In this document: positions 26,169 through 34,941 of the stretch, one piece after another
How positions within the stretch are numbered: position 1 is the stretch's first letter
Layout: each line of letters starts with the position of its first letter
NCBI GenBank assembly: GCA_017545245.1
Contig: JAFWPB010000032.1
Location: 1-38,828 of the forward strand
DNA from: Clostridiales bacterium
GTDB taxonomy: Bacteria > Bacillota > Clostridia > Saccharofermentanales > Saccharofermentanaceae
DNA: 38,828 bases
Direction: 5' to 3'
Notes under the pieces: model-generated
Databases searched by the model: none
The model's input: the letters and a program-made list of their open reading frames with translations, nothing else
Told to the model about the DNA's origin: nothing
Translations under genes and position numbers: made by a program

Positions 26169-26258
26169 TCCTTTCTCCCAGCCGTGTTGACTGAAATAAC
26201 GGCTGCTTCCGAGTCGGTCAAAGATTAGAAAATGACATGCTTTTAAGTGTGTGAAAAA

Positions 26259-26310
26259 AAGAGATTACAGTAGTTGGCAGTTGCCAAAACGGTAATCTCT
26301 TTCTTTTTCC
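26259..26310 (+). terminator. Terminator between tig and clpX
   Basis: AGAGATTAC (26260-26268) pairs with GTAATCTCT (26292-26300), with an inner TTGGCA/TGCCAA hairpin, followed by TTCTTTTTCC. Confidence 0.9.
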
Positions 26311-26445
26311 GATGGCTTAAATATGAAAAGAATTAGTAACAAAAAATACAGGAAAGATACATTGAAGAAAGTGAATACTTCGGGTAACATGATAGAAGAG
26401 AACAGGCGTGGATATTGGGGGGTACGCCTTTAAGTAGGAGTGAAT

Positions 26446-27756
26446 ATGGGTAAAGACGACATTTTGGACTTTGATGGCATTATCCATTGCTCTTTCTGCG
26501 GAAAGAGTGAGCAGGAAGTTTCGCGTATGCTGGCGGGGCCGCCGGGCATCTACATTTGTAATGAGTGTGTGATGATCTGTGAATCGATCCTGGCTGAAGA
26601 TGAGGTCGGGTTCAAGAGCACAAAATACAGTAAAGGTGGAAAGAAAGATCATCTTCCGACACCGGCAGAATTGAAGGCTGCACTTGATGAGTATGTTATC
26701 GGACAGGAGCAGGCGAAGAAAGCTCTTTCCGTTGCCGTATATAACCACTACAAGCGTGTTTTCTCGAAGTTTAATACTTCCGATGATATCGAGTTGACCA
26801 AGAGTAATATCCTCCTGATCGGACCGACAGGTTGTGGTAAGACGCTTCTTGCGCAGACATTGGCACGTGCACTGAACGTTCCTTTTGCTATAGCAGATGC
26901 GACGACTTTGACCGAGGCCGGTTATGTAGGTGAGGATGTCGAGAACATTCTTCTTAAGCTCCTTCAGGCAGCGGAGTATGATGTAGAAGCAGCACAGCGC
27001 GGTATCATCTATATCGATGAGATCGACAAGATCACGAAGAAATCCGAGAATCCGTCCATCACGCGTGATGTAAGCGGTGAAGGAGTACAGCAGGCATTGC
27101 TTAAGATCCTAGAGAGTACGGTTGCAAATGTTCCTCCGCAAGGTGGTAGAAAGCATCCGCATCAGGAGTTCATCCAGATCGACACGACTAACATCCTGTT
27201 TATCTGCGGCGGTGCTTTTGACGGATTAGAGAAAATCATCGAGCAGCGTGTAGGTAAGAAGAACTTCGGTTTTGGTGCCGAGATCGTCTCCAACACAGAG
27301 AAACAGGCGGGCGAGTGGCTCTCTGAACTGGTACCGCAGGACCTCATGAAGTTCGGTCTGATCCCTGAGTTTATCGGACGTGTACCGATCAATGTTACGC
27401 TCGACGGTTTGAATGAAGAAGCGTTGATCCGTATCCTTCGTGAGCCGAAGAATGCACTTCTGAAGCAGTATTGGAAGATGCTGAAGATGGATGGTGTAGA
27501 ACTGGAATTCGAAGACGACGCGGTTGTTGAGATCGCGAAGAAAGCAATAGAGAGAAAGACCGGTGCGAGAGGTCTCCGTGCAATCCTTGAAGATCTGATG
27601 CTGGACATCATGTACGATGTTCCATCCCAGCAGGATGCCGTGAAGTGTATCATTACAAAGGAATGCGTCACGGAAAACAAGACTCCGGAGCTGATCAAGG
27701 GATCGAAGCCCAAGAAACAGCGCGCTCGGGAGAAATCGGAAGAAAAAGGTGCATGA
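26446..27756 (+). CDS. clpX: ClpX, ATP-dependent unfoldase of the Clp protease
   Basis: 436 residues. The N-terminal zinc-binding domain has [11 protein letters not shown] and CNECV; the AAA+ core has Walker A GPTGCGKT, pore loop GYVGEDVE and Walker [11 protein letters not shown]. The ClpP-docking loop, usually IGF, reads FGF (KKNFGFGAE), which keeps the hydrophobic pattern. ATG 26446 follows AGGAG by five bases; the GTG at 26440 overlaps that site. A possible promoter TTGAAG-17-TAACAT lies at 26362-26390. A hairpin AGGCGT/ACGCCT (26404-26429) with a G-rich loop sits just before the ribosome site. It unfolds substrates for ClpP; clpP itself is not in the window. Confidence 0.97.
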   Translation: MGKDDILDFDGIIHCSFCGKSEQEVSRMLAGPPGIYICNECVMICESILAEDEVGFKSTKYSKGGKKDHLPTPAELKAALDEYVIGQEQAKKALSVAVYNHYKRVFSKFNTSDDIELTKSNILLIGPTGCGKTLLAQTLARALNVPFAIADATTLTEAGYVGEDVENILLKLLQAAEYDVEAAQRGIIYIDEIDKITKKSENPSITRDVSGEGVQQALLKILESTVANVPPQGGRKHPHQEFIQIDTTNILFICGGAFDGLEKIIEQRVGKKNFGFGAEIVSNTEKQAGEWLSELVPQDLMKFGLIPEFIGRVPINVTLDGLNEEALIRILREPKNALLKQYWKMLKMDGVELEFEDDAVVEIAKKAIERKTGARGLRAILEDLMLDIMYDVPSQQDAVKCIITKECVTENKTPELIKGSKPKKQRAREKSEEKGA

Positions 27757-27776
27757 TTCATAAGGCAGGGTGACTT

Positions 27777-28139
27777 ATGGCTAAGAAACTGAAACAACTG
27801 ATTTTACAAGCAGAGAAGTTTCTTTCGGATTATGATGCTAAAGCAGGTGGAGAAAAGACCGGGCAGGATCTTTCCCGCCTGCTTTCTTATATGGAAAGAT
27901 GGCTTCTGTACTTTCAGCATGAACGACTGATCCATCTGATCGTCACAGTGCTTTTCGGACTTGCGGCAATGATTGTACTTGGTATTTTTGTCATGGTACA
28001 ATCGTTATATATCCTGATTCTGGAAGGATTGCTTATGGTGCTTCTGGTCCCGTATATTTTCCATTACTACAATTTGGAAAACGGGGTGCAAAGACTATAT
28101 GACCTGATCGATGAGCTTTATAAGCGAAAGGAGACGTAA
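27777..28139 (+). CDS. Small two-TM membrane protein of unknown function
   Basis: 120 residues. A charged N-terminal helix (about 1-50) is followed by two hydrophobic segments (about 52-75 and 78-95) and a short charged tail ending DLIDELYKRKET. Both ends are predicted cytoplasmic. I do not recognise the family. It lies 20 bp after clpX and one base before the ROK kinase start, so the three are probably one transcript. The ribosome site (CAGGG) is modest. Confidence 0.7.
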   Translation: MAKKLKQLILQAEKFLSDYDAKAGGEKTGQDLSRLLSYMERWLLYFQHERLIHLIVTVLFGLAAMIVLGIFVMVQSLYILILEGLLMVLLVPYIFHYYNLENGVQRLYDLIDELYKRKET

Positions 28140-28140
28140 T

Positions 28141-29106
28141 ATGGGTAAGTATTATATTTGTCTGGATATCGGTGGTACAAAAGTTCTGGGTGCAATCTTT
28201 AACAACAAACGTGAGATCGTGCACCGCATTAAGAAAAAGACAAAGGCCGGCGGGGATGATTCGGCGAATATTGAAAATACGATCATCAACCTCGTGGAAG
28301 AGCTCCTTGCTGAGTTTAAGATCAGTATCAAGGATGTGATTGCCATTGCGGCAGGTGCTCCGGGCGTAATCAATATTGAGAAAGGTATCGTTCTCTTTTC
28401 TCCGAATCTTCCTTGGAGAAATTACGAGATCAAAAAGGCAATCGAGGGCAAGTTCAAGGTTCCGTTCTTCATCGGCAACGACGTAAATGTCGGTGTGTAT
28501 GGTGAATGGAAGTATGGTGCGGCAAAAGGACTTACACAGGTCGTAGGGCTCTTTGTCGGAACAGGAATGGGCGCAGGCTTGATCCTGGACGGGAAACTCT
28601 ATACCGGCCATGGAGACAAGGGTGCTGAGTGCGGCCATATGATCCTGAATCCGGAAGGACCGAAGTGTAACTGTGGACAGCGTGGCTGTCTCGAGGCCTT
28701 TTCGAGCAAGCAAGGAATTATTGATTATGCACGCACACAGGCGGCCCGTGGAAGAAAAACTGCTTTGGAGAAAGCTATCAAGAAGGGTGTGCTGAAGAGC
28801 AAAGATCTGAAAGCGGCATATGATGCAAATGACGCTGTAGCGATCGAAGCAGTGGACAGAGCATGCCTTTATCTTGCAATCGGCATTGGAAATCTCATCA
28901 ACACGTTCAGTCCGGAGATGGTTGTTCTGGGTGGCGGCGTGATCGAGTCCATGGGTGATGTCTTCCTCGAGAAAGTCTTGAAGGATGTGGATCTCTACTG
29001 CATGCCTTCGATCAGGGATACGGTAACAATAAAGAACGCCGCTCTGGGTGATGATTCCATCCTTTACGGCGCACTTGCAATGATCGATGATATGTTGAAG
29101 AAGTAA
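28141..29106 (+). CDS. ROK family sugar kinase (glucokinase-like)
   Basis: 321 residues from ATG 28141, seven bases after AAAGGAG; the frame is open upstream to 28111 but overlaps the previous gene. ATP-site motif LDIGGTKVLGA at the start, GTGMGAGLILDG, the catalytic-region EC/GH element (KGAECGHMIL) and the ROK zinc motif CNCGQRGCLEAF are present. The C-terminal PEMVVLGGGVIE motif is also present. It likely phosphorylates glucose or a related hexose in the cytoplasm. There is no N-terminal helix-turn-helix, so this is a kinase rather than a ROK repressor. The substrate is inferred from the family. Confidence 0.92.
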   Translation: MGKYYICLDIGGTKVLGAIFNNKREIVHRIKKKTKAGGDDSANIENTIINLVEELLAEFKISIKDVIAIAAGAPGVINIEKGIVLFSPNLPWRNYEIKKAIEGKFKVPFFIGNDVNVGVYGEWKYGAAKGLTQVVGLFVGTGMGAGLILDGKLYTGHGDKGAECGHMILNPEGPKCNCGQRGCLEAFSSKQGIIDYARTQAARGRKTALEKAIKKGVLKSKDLKAAYDANDAVAIEAVDRACLYLAIGIGNLINTFSPEMVVLGGGVIESMGDVFLEKVLKDVDLYCMPSIRDTVTIKNAALGDDSILYGALAMIDDMLKK

Positions 29107-29118
29107 GCCTTACTTCTT
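29098..29118. terminator. Palindrome covering both stop codons of convergent genes
   Basis: AAGAAGTAAG (29098-29107), one central base, then CTTACTTCTT (29109-29118). Both the ROK gene and the minus-strand membrane gene end AAG AAG TAA inside it. There is no clear T-run, so its strength as a terminator is uncertain. Confidence 0.5.
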
Positions 29119-30321
29119 GTTATAACGAACCGATTCATATTGGGAGGTCAGTTCAGAAATGGACGGATCTCCCGATCTTTTTATGATCTTTTCAATCTGG
29201 TGAGGCGAGGAAGAGTTCTTGATCGGAAGGCCTTTCTTGATCGCCTTGGTGACGCGTTGGTAGTATTTCTTACGTATCTCTTTTTCGTAACCTTCGCCGA
29301 AGTCCTGATGGAAGACGGACTTTTTCTTGACCTCAAGGCTCTCAATTACGTCTGTAACCGCGTCATTTTCAATCGTTTTCTCAACATGCTCTGCTTTTCT
29401 GAACTGTTTAAGGATCAGGCGCACCATGGTGACGATGAAGATAAACAGGCAGATCGCGACGATGACGACAGAGATGGTTGCCAGAATATTGGTAAGTGTG
29501 GAAGTTCCAACTCCGTCCTCGATTTCATTTTTAATCTCTTCTTCTAATTCATTTTCTTCAGGTTTGACTTCTGGTTCTTTGAAGAATCGGGAAAGCCATC
29601 CGCCAATGATCCTCATTAATTGGTCAAGTAATTTGAGGACCTGACTCGTCGGGAAAAGAGCCAGCATAACAACGGAGAATACGATACCACCAACTATAAT
29701 GACGACGAGCATGCGGTTCTGTTTTTTTATGGAGCTTACCGGCTGGGTGGCGGAGTGAATATTGTGAAAGTACTTTTCTTCAAAGACGCCGAACTGTCTG
29801 GCAATGAAGTATGCGGTGATCATAAGGATCGAATTAGTCATGATCATAGGCTGACGGAAATGGTAGCCTGTAAATGAGAAGACCAGGAAAAGCAGGAAGT
29901 GAAGGATCAAAGAGAACAGAAGCCCGTCGTTTTTGACACGTGAATTCGAAGGCATCAGACGCTGCTTGAGAGAGTAGAGAATGTTTGCCAGAAGTATGAA
30001 GCCCAGGAAGATTACATTGGAAATGGCTACTGTGTTTTTCCCGAAGCTGAAGTACATAACTATGAGATAGCATGCAGATGCGAGAAGATGCAAAAACAGC
30101 ATCGGGAAAAACTCGATCCGTAAGCGCCGAATCAGGCAATAGACCGGCACCATAAGGGCGGCAGTACACATTGCTGTATATGTGGTCCGGATGACATGGA
30201 CGTAGCAAAGCAGGAAGACACCCAGTGAAGAAGTCGTAAAAAAGAAAACGAAAGACATCAGAAGGTCTACTCCGATGTTATAACTCACAAATAATGATTT
30301 CTTTCTTGAAAGCTCAGTCAT
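29110..30321 (-). CDS. Multi-TM protein with DUF4129-like C-terminus
   Basis: 403 residues from ATG 30321, which overlaps the DUF58 stop by 8 bp and follows GGGAGG; the TTG at 30375 in the same frame would overlap by 62 bp. The N-terminal ~190 residues hold about six hydrophobic segments; another lies near 212-232 and one near 292-315. An acidic stretch (about 250-275) sits between them. The C-terminal 70 residues (IRKKYYQRVTKAIKKGLP, ISELTSQYESVRY) resemble DUF4129. Proteins in this operon position usually carry a transglutaminase core with Cys-His-Asp; none is visible here. Third gene of a moxR-DUF58 operon, with a possible role in cell-surface complex assembly. Confidence 0.75.
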   Translation of the reverse strand: MTELSRKKSLFVSYNIGVDLLMSFVFFFTTSSLGVFLLCYVHVIRTTYTAMCTAALMVPVYCLIRRLRIEFFPMLFLHLLASACYLIVMYFSFGKNTVAISNVIFLGFILLANILYSLKQRLMPSNSRVKNDGLLFSLILHFLLFLVFSFTGYHFRQPMIMTNSILMITAYFIARQFGVFEEKYFHNIHSATQPVSSIKKQNRMLVVIIVGGIVFSVVMLALFPTSQVLKLLDQLMRIIGGWLSRFFKEPEVKPEENELEEEIKNEIEDGVGTSTLTNILATISVVIVAICLFIFIVTMVRLILKQFRKAEHVEKTIENDAVTDVIESLEVKKKSVFHQDFGEGYEKEIRKKYYQRVTKAIKKGLPIKNSSSPHQIEKIIKRSGDPSISELTSQYESVRYNKK

Positions 30322-31441
30322 GACCAAGTACCTCCCATCTATGGAAATAGGAAGCGATGTCGCTGGGGATCTCAACCTTGCCGGAGGACTTATAGACCGG
30401 CATTACCCAAAGGAGGGAGGAACAGCGTCTTCTTAGATTTCGGATTGCCGGAATGAAATCGGAGTCGTGCTTTGGGGAAATCACGACGATATATTCGTCT
30501 GCATTTCTTCTGGAGTTTTCGTCCAGAAACTCCGGGAAAGGAATGACTTTCTGGGAAAGGTCGATTCTTGCCAGAGCGATTCCACGTTCCAGAATGTTAC
30601 CCTGATCACAGTTGGTATTGGAAATAACCGGTGCTTGTGTCACGATATCGCGGCCATTCGCATAAAGTGCCGTAGGGATTCCCGCTTTGACCAGTTCGCT
30701 GATGAAAGAATAGGCCAGGCTGATCGACTTTTCGAGAAGCGAGGTGGAATTCTTAATGTTATAGAATTCGAGGTTCAGGAAAACTGAAACCTGTTTCATG
30801 GAGGTCGAAGTGTTCTGGTTGACCATGAAGTCGCCGGCCTTGGCTGTTGCAGTCCAGTTGATCGAGCGCATCGGGTCCCAGGGCTGATACTCGCGGATAC
30901 CGGCAAATGAGAACGGATCCGTCAACAGTGTTCTTCTTTGCATTACATCGCTGAATGTGATGGAAAGAAGTGTTTTCAGGGCTTGCGCACTGACTTTCTC
31001 CGGAAGGATCGTCAAGGTGCAATCAGTCGGATACTCCTTCGTCATTCTTTCCATAAGAAGCAGGTCCGCCGTAGAAACATTTACACGGGCAAAAGAGAAG
31101 AAGCCACGTCTGCAGCAGCGTGCCTTGATCGTTCTGGTGTGCCGGGAAAACGGTTTCATGGTGAGCATGTCTTCACGATAAAGAAGATCGGAAACCGAGG
31201 TGTTGGTCATGTCCTGAAACTCAAGTACTGTCGGTGTTTCAAACTTCAAAAGCATGAACGGCAGGGGGAGTTTCTTGTTGTTCTGAGCAATTTCTATAAC
31301 TTCGATGATTTCGTTATAGTGTGCAACAGGGCGCGAAAAATGTACGTCCAGATCGACGTTATCGAGCGCGTGCTTCCTGTAGTAGAACAGCTCTACTATG
31401 ACCAGGATGCCCAGTATAATGAGAAAAACCATTATCTGCAT
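30314..31441 (-). CDS. DUF58 domain protein
   Basis: 375 residues. One N-terminal hydrophobic segment (3-22), then a beta-rich region, then the DUF58 core GIREYQPWDPMRSINWTATA around residues 195-215. The C-terminal half looks like a von Willebrand A-type fold, with SVFLNLEF at its first strand, but the strict MIDAS DxSxS is not evident. DUF58 proteins accompany MoxR ATPases and are thought to act with them on membrane or periplasmic targets. The start codon overlaps the moxR stop (TAATG). Confidence 0.88.
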   Translation of the reverse strand: MQIMVFLIILGILVIVELFYYRKHALDNVDLDVHFSRPVAHYNEIIEVIEIAQNNKKLPLPFMLLKFETPTVLEFQDMTNTSVSDLLYREDMLTMKPFSRHTRTIKARCCRRGFFSFARVNVSTADLLLMERMTKEYPTDCTLTILPEKVSAQALKTLLSITFSDVMQRRTLLTDPFSFAGIREYQPWDPMRSINWTATAKAGDFMVNQNTSTSMKQVSVFLNLEFYNIKNSTSLLEKSISLAYSFISELVKAGIPTALYANGRDIVTQAPVISNTNCDQGNILERGIALARIDLSQKVIPFPEFLDENSRRNADEYIVVISPKHDSDFIPAIRNLRRRCSSLLWVMPVYKSSGKVEIPSDIASYFHRWEVLGHD

Positions 31442-32430
31442 TAGTGAGAAAAATCCTCCGTAGGACAGTCAACTTTATCCAAGATTGCTTTAATTGCTTT
31501 TGCTGCCATGTCATGCTGTGTTGTAAAGGCGCCATCTTCGGCAAAAGAACTTGCGGCATGGACCGAAATACGGTGAGCGAGTACGGGGATGGCCAGACGC
31601 TTGAAATCGTCCGGAGTGACAAAGGTGCGGCCACGAAGAAGCGCAAGTGCTTTTGCCGCGGCAACATAAGCGAGAAGAGCACGCGGACTGGCACCGACAC
31701 GGATCTGGGAAGAATTTCTGGTTTCTTCGACGATCCTTGTGGCATAGTCATAAAGTGCATCTGCAACGAATACTTTCTTGGCTTCCTGCTGCATAGCGAA
31801 GATCTCCTCCGGAGTAGCTACTGCCGGAAGTGTGGTGAGCGGATCGTCAGTTGCGAAACGCTTCAGGATCTCGATGCTCTCGTCGTGTGTCGGGTAATTC
31901 ATGGTAAGCTGCATCAGGAAACGGTCAAGCTGGGCTTCCGGAAGCGGGAATGTACCCTGGGATTCGATCGGGTTCTGTGTCGCGATGACCAGGAACGGCG
32001 GAGGCAGGACGTGAGTTTCTCCATCAACGGTGACCTGCTTTTCTTCCATGCACTCCAGAAGGCTGGACTGTGTACGGGCGGTTGCACGGTTGATCTCGTC
32101 GGCGAGAAGGATATTTGTAAAGAGCGGACCCGGACGGAAAATGAACTTTTCGGCACTTCTGTCATAATAGTTGATACCGGTTAGGTCGGAAGGAAGGAGG
32201 TCGATCGTGAACTGTACACGTTTGAAATCCAGTTTCAGGGATTGTGCTAATGCCCGTGCGGTCTTTGTCTTACCGGTACCGGGGACGTCCTCGAGAAGAA
32301 CGTGTCCGCCTACCAGGATCGCAACCATGAGAAGCTCGATCTGTTTGTCTTTTCCGACAATGACCTGGTTGACATTATTAATGATCTTAGAGCAAACTGA
32401 ATTTCCTGATGCTTGTGCTTGACTGTCCAT
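31441..32430 (-). CDS. MoxR-family AAA+ ATPase
   Basis: 329 residues. Walker A EDVPGTGKTKTA, Walker B LLADEINRA, sensor 1 region VIATQNPIESQGTFPLPEAQLDRFL and the GASPRALL motif of the lid are all present. MoxR ATPases act as chaperone-like factors for the DUF58/vWA partners encoded next to them. ATG 32430 follows GGAGG by six bases. First gene of the minus-strand operon; it diverges from the XRE regulator gene, and their promoters abut. Confidence 0.93.
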   Translation of the reverse strand: MDSQAQASGNSVCSKIINNVNQVIVGKDKQIELLMVAILVGGHVLLEDVPGTGKTKTARALAQSLKLDFKRVQFTIDLLPSDLTGINYYDRSAEKFIFRPGPLFTNILLADEINRATARTQSSLLECMEEKQVTVDGETHVLPPPFLVIATQNPIESQGTFPLPEAQLDRFLMQLTMNYPTHDESIEILKRFATDDPLTTLPAVATPEEIFAMQQEAKKVFVADALYDYATRIVEETRNSSQIRVGASPRALLAYVAAAKALALLRGRTFVTPDDFKRLAIPVLAHRISVHAASSFAEDGAFTTQHDMAAKAIKAILDKVDCPTEDFSH

Positions 32431-32469
32431 AAAAACCTCCGAAAATCGTTCGAAATCTTATTGTTTTTT

Positions 32470-32500
32470 ATTATACACTATATTTTGATAAGTTTGTCAG
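32470..32500 (-). promoter_or_regulatory. moxR operon promoter
   Basis: On the minus strand, -10 TATAAT (32475-32470) is preceded by TGACAA at 18 bp or CTGACA at 19 bp. The -35 region ends at the base before the -35 box of the divergent XRE promoter. Confidence 0.55.
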
Positions 32501-32529
32501 TTGACACTTTCAAAAGTGAAAACTATTAT
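32501..32529 (+). promoter_or_regulatory. XRE-cupin promoter with a palindromic operator candidate
   Basis: Perfect -35 TTGACA (32501-32506), 17-bp spacer, -10 TATTAT (32524-32529); an overlapping TATAAT lies at 32527-32532. Between the boxes is a perfect palindrome CACTTT-CA-AAAGTG (32505-32518), well placed for a repressor. The adjacent XRE regulator is the obvious candidate to bind it (inference). Confidence 0.65.
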
Positions 32530-32593
32530 AATAGGACTAATACTCTGGGTTATTATCCGGAAAAAGCCAGTTTGTTATTCAGGAGGGTTAGCT

Positions 32594-33157
32594 ATGACAG
32601 ATCAACTGCGTCAGATCGGCGAGCGTATTGCCGCGCTCCGTGAAATAGAAGAGATCGATGTAAAGACCATGGCGGCAAGATGTGAAGTATCCGAAGAAGA
32701 TTACATTCTTTATGAACAGGGAAAGAAAGATTTTTCTGTTTCTTTTCTGAATAATGTGGCGGTGATCCTGGGCGTCGATATGGTCGACATTATGGTCGGT
32801 GATTCGCCGAAACTGTCGATCGCTTGTGTCGTAAGAAAGGGCGAAGGCTTCGAGATTGATAGACGCGCGGCTTATAACTATAAGCATCTGGCGTTTACTT
32901 TCCGAAAGAAGATCGCTGAGCCTTTTTATGTTACGGTTGAACCGAACGATATCGAAAAGCCGACCCAGCATGCTCATGAAGGGCAGGAGTTTGACTATGT
33001 TCTGGAAGGTTCGATGACATTCTATATCGGCGATATCGTTTATGAACTGAACGAGGGCGACAGTGTATACTTTAATTCCGATATTCCGCATGCAATGAAG
33101 GCAACAAATAATAAACCTTGCAAATTCTTGGCGATAGTTATGAAAGGGGACATTTGA
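32594..33157 (+). CDS. XRE-family regulator with cupin domain
   Basis: 187 residues from ATG 32594 behind AGGAGGG; the frame is open to 32501 but that part is promoter. The N-terminal helix-turn-helix (about 5-60) contains IGERIAALREIEEIDVKTMA. The C-terminal cupin (about 105-185) has HAHEGQEFDYVLEGSM and the second motif GDSVYFNSDIPHAM, with metal-ligand His/Glu residues present. Such proteins sense a small molecule through the cupin. It ends 3 bp before the acyl-CoA synthetase start, so it probably controls that gene and itself. Confidence 0.92.
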   Translation: MTDQLRQIGERIAALREIEEIDVKTMAARCEVSEEDYILYEQGKKDFSVSFLNNVAVILGVDMVDIMVGDSPKLSIACVVRKGEGFEIDRRAAYNYKHLAFTFRKKIAEPFYVTVEPNDIEKPTQHAHEGQEFDYVLEGSMTFYIGDIVYELNEGDSVYFNSDIPHAMKATNNKPCKFLAIVMKGDI

Positions 33158-33160
33158 TCC

Positions 33161-34846
33161 GTGGCGATTTATGAAGATTTTGTAGGACGAAACAGAGATG
33201 ATTTCGTTACACTGGATGATTTGCAGAAAAACTACAAGGTAACGTATCCAAAGACATTTAACTTTGCGTATGACGTTATGGACGTGATCGCAGAGCGGAC
33301 ACCGGACAAGCCGGCGATCCTCTGGGTATCCAAGAATAACGAAGAGAAGCGTTTTACTTTCGGAGATGTAAGAAAGTATTCCAATATGACGGCGAATTTC
33401 TTCAAGAGTCAGGGCATCAAGAAGGGTGACCGCGTACTTTTGGTTTTGAAGAGAGGATACCAGTTCTGGTTTTCTGTGCTGGCTCTTCATAAGATCGGCG
33501 CAGTAACGGTTATGGCGACGAACCAGCTGATGGCAAAAGATTATGTTTACCGTATTAACAGCGCACATATCAAGATGGCTGTTATTACGGGGGATGATGA
33601 CTGCACCGAGCGTTTTGATGAGGATCAGGATCAGTACGATCACGAGGTCATCCGTTGCGTGACATGGGGAAAGAAGAAGGAAGGCTGGATCGATTTTGAT
33701 GCTGAGGTTGCCAAGCAGAGCGACGAGTGGACACGTCCGACCGGCGCAGAGGGTACTGTAGTAACGGACCCGATGCTCATGTGCTTCAGCAGCGGAACGA
33801 CAGGCTATCCGAAAATGGTGCTTCACGACCATACTCTCCCGCTGGGACATCTGTTTACCGGTGTTTTCTGGCATCGTGTGGAAGATGGCAAACTCCACTT
33901 TACGATTTCCGATACCGGCTGGATGAAGTGTATGTGGGGTAAGTTCTACGGACAGTGGTTCGGCGAAGCCACCCTCTTTATCTACGATTTCGATAAGTTT
34001 AACGGCGCAGACATTCTGAAGAAGATCTGCGACTACAAGATCACGACATTCTGTGCACCGCCGACGATGTACCGTTTCATGATCAAGGAAGATTTTACAG
34101 GGTATGATTTTTCACACCTCAAGCACTGCTGCACCGCCGGTGAGGCTTTGAATCCGGAGGTGTACAACCAGTGGCTGAAGAATACAGGATGCAAGATCTA
34201 CGAGGGATTCGGTCAGTCCGAGACTTCCGTTGTCTGCGGTACTTACTTCCCATGGGTTCTGCCGAGAACCGGTTCCATGGGTTATCCGGTACCGGGTTTC
34301 CACGTTGCAGTTGTGGATCCGGATGGAAATGAGTGCCCGACCGGTGTTACTGGAGAGATCTGCATCAGAACATCCGAAGAATACGGCGGACGTCCGGTTG
34401 GACTTCTCCTTCGTTACGATGCGAATCCGGAAGCAATGGAAAAAGCATGGCACGATGGCCTCTACCATACCGGCGATACGGCGTATAGAGATGAACTTGG
34501 TTTCCTCTGGTATGTCGGCCGTGTGGATGACGTAATCAAGTCTTCCGGTTACCGTATCGGTCCTTTTGAAGTCGAAAGTGCCCTGATGGAGCATCCGGCT
34601 GTATTGGAGTGCGCTGTAACAGGCGTTCCGGATCCGGTAAGAGGCTTTGCCGTCAAGGCTACGATCGTTCTGGCCAAGGGATATTCTGCATCCGAGGAAC
34701 TGACCAAGACTTTGCAGAATCACGTTAAGAAGACCACAGCACCTTACAAGTATCCTCGTGTCGTGGAATATGTCGATGAACTTCCGAAGACTACAAGCGG
34801 AAAGATCAAGAGGGCGGAGATCAGAAAAAGAGATAGCCAGAAATAA
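33161..34846 (+). CDS. AMP-forming acyl-CoA synthetase
   Basis: 561 residues, adenylate-forming (ANL) superfamily, closest in style to medium-chain acyl-CoA or acetyl-CoA synthetases. Visible core motifs: MCFSSGTTGYPKMV (P-loop), YEGFGQSE, HTGDTAYRDELGF, GRVDDVIKSSGYRIGPFEVE, and PKTTSGKIKRAEIR with the catalytic lysine. It activates a carboxylic acid with ATP and CoA; the acid cannot be named from sequence. The start is GTG at 33161, 11 bases after AAAGGGG. The XRE-cupin plus acyl-CoA synthetase pair recurs in Clostridia. Confidence 0.93.
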   Translation: MAIYEDFVGRNRDDFVTLDDLQKNYKVTYPKTFNFAYDVMDVIAERTPDKPAILWVSKNNEEKRFTFGDVRKYSNMTANFFKSQGIKKGDRVLLVLKRGYQFWFSVLALHKIGAVTVMATNQLMAKDYVYRINSAHIKMAVITGDDDCTERFDEDQDQYDHEVIRCVTWGKKKEGWIDFDAEVAKQSDEWTRPTGAEGTVVTDPMLMCFSSGTTGYPKMVLHDHTLPLGHLFTGVFWHRVEDGKLHFTISDTGWMKCMWGKFYGQWFGEATLFIYDFDKFNGADILKKICDYKITTFCAPPTMYRFMIKEDFTGYDFSHLKHCCTAGEALNPEVYNQWLKNTGCKIYEGFGQSETSVVCGTYFPWVLPRTGSMGYPVPGFHVAVVDPDGNECPTGVTGEICIRTSEEYGGRPVGLLLRYDANPEAMEKAWHDGLYHTGDTAYRDELGFLWYVGRVDDVIKSSGYRIGPFEVESALMEHPAVLECAVTGVPDPVRGFAVKATIVLAKGYSASEELTKTLQNHVKKTTAPYKYPRVVEYVDELPKTTSGKIKRAEIRKRDSQK

Positions 34847-34871
34847 GGAATTGTATTATAATATTCTTTTG

Positions 34872-34925
34872 GAAACGCTCGTGTTTTTCCGCTCAAGAAG
34901 AAAGCATGGAGCGTTTTCTATTATA
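34872..34925 (+). terminator. Hairpin between the acyl-CoA synthetase and valS
   Basis: GAAACGCTC (34872-34880) pairs with GAGCGTTTTC (34909-34918, one extra T), then TATTATAG. The T-run lies partly inside the stem. A TATAAT at 34856-34861 precedes it, so it may instead be a short valS leader structure. No T-box core is present. Confidence 0.5.
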
Positions 34926-34941
34926 GATTTGGAGGGATAAG

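Noticed and set aside
34847..34941. T-box leader of valS
   Set aside because: Only 95 bp are available and the AGGGTGG-ACCGCG core is missing.
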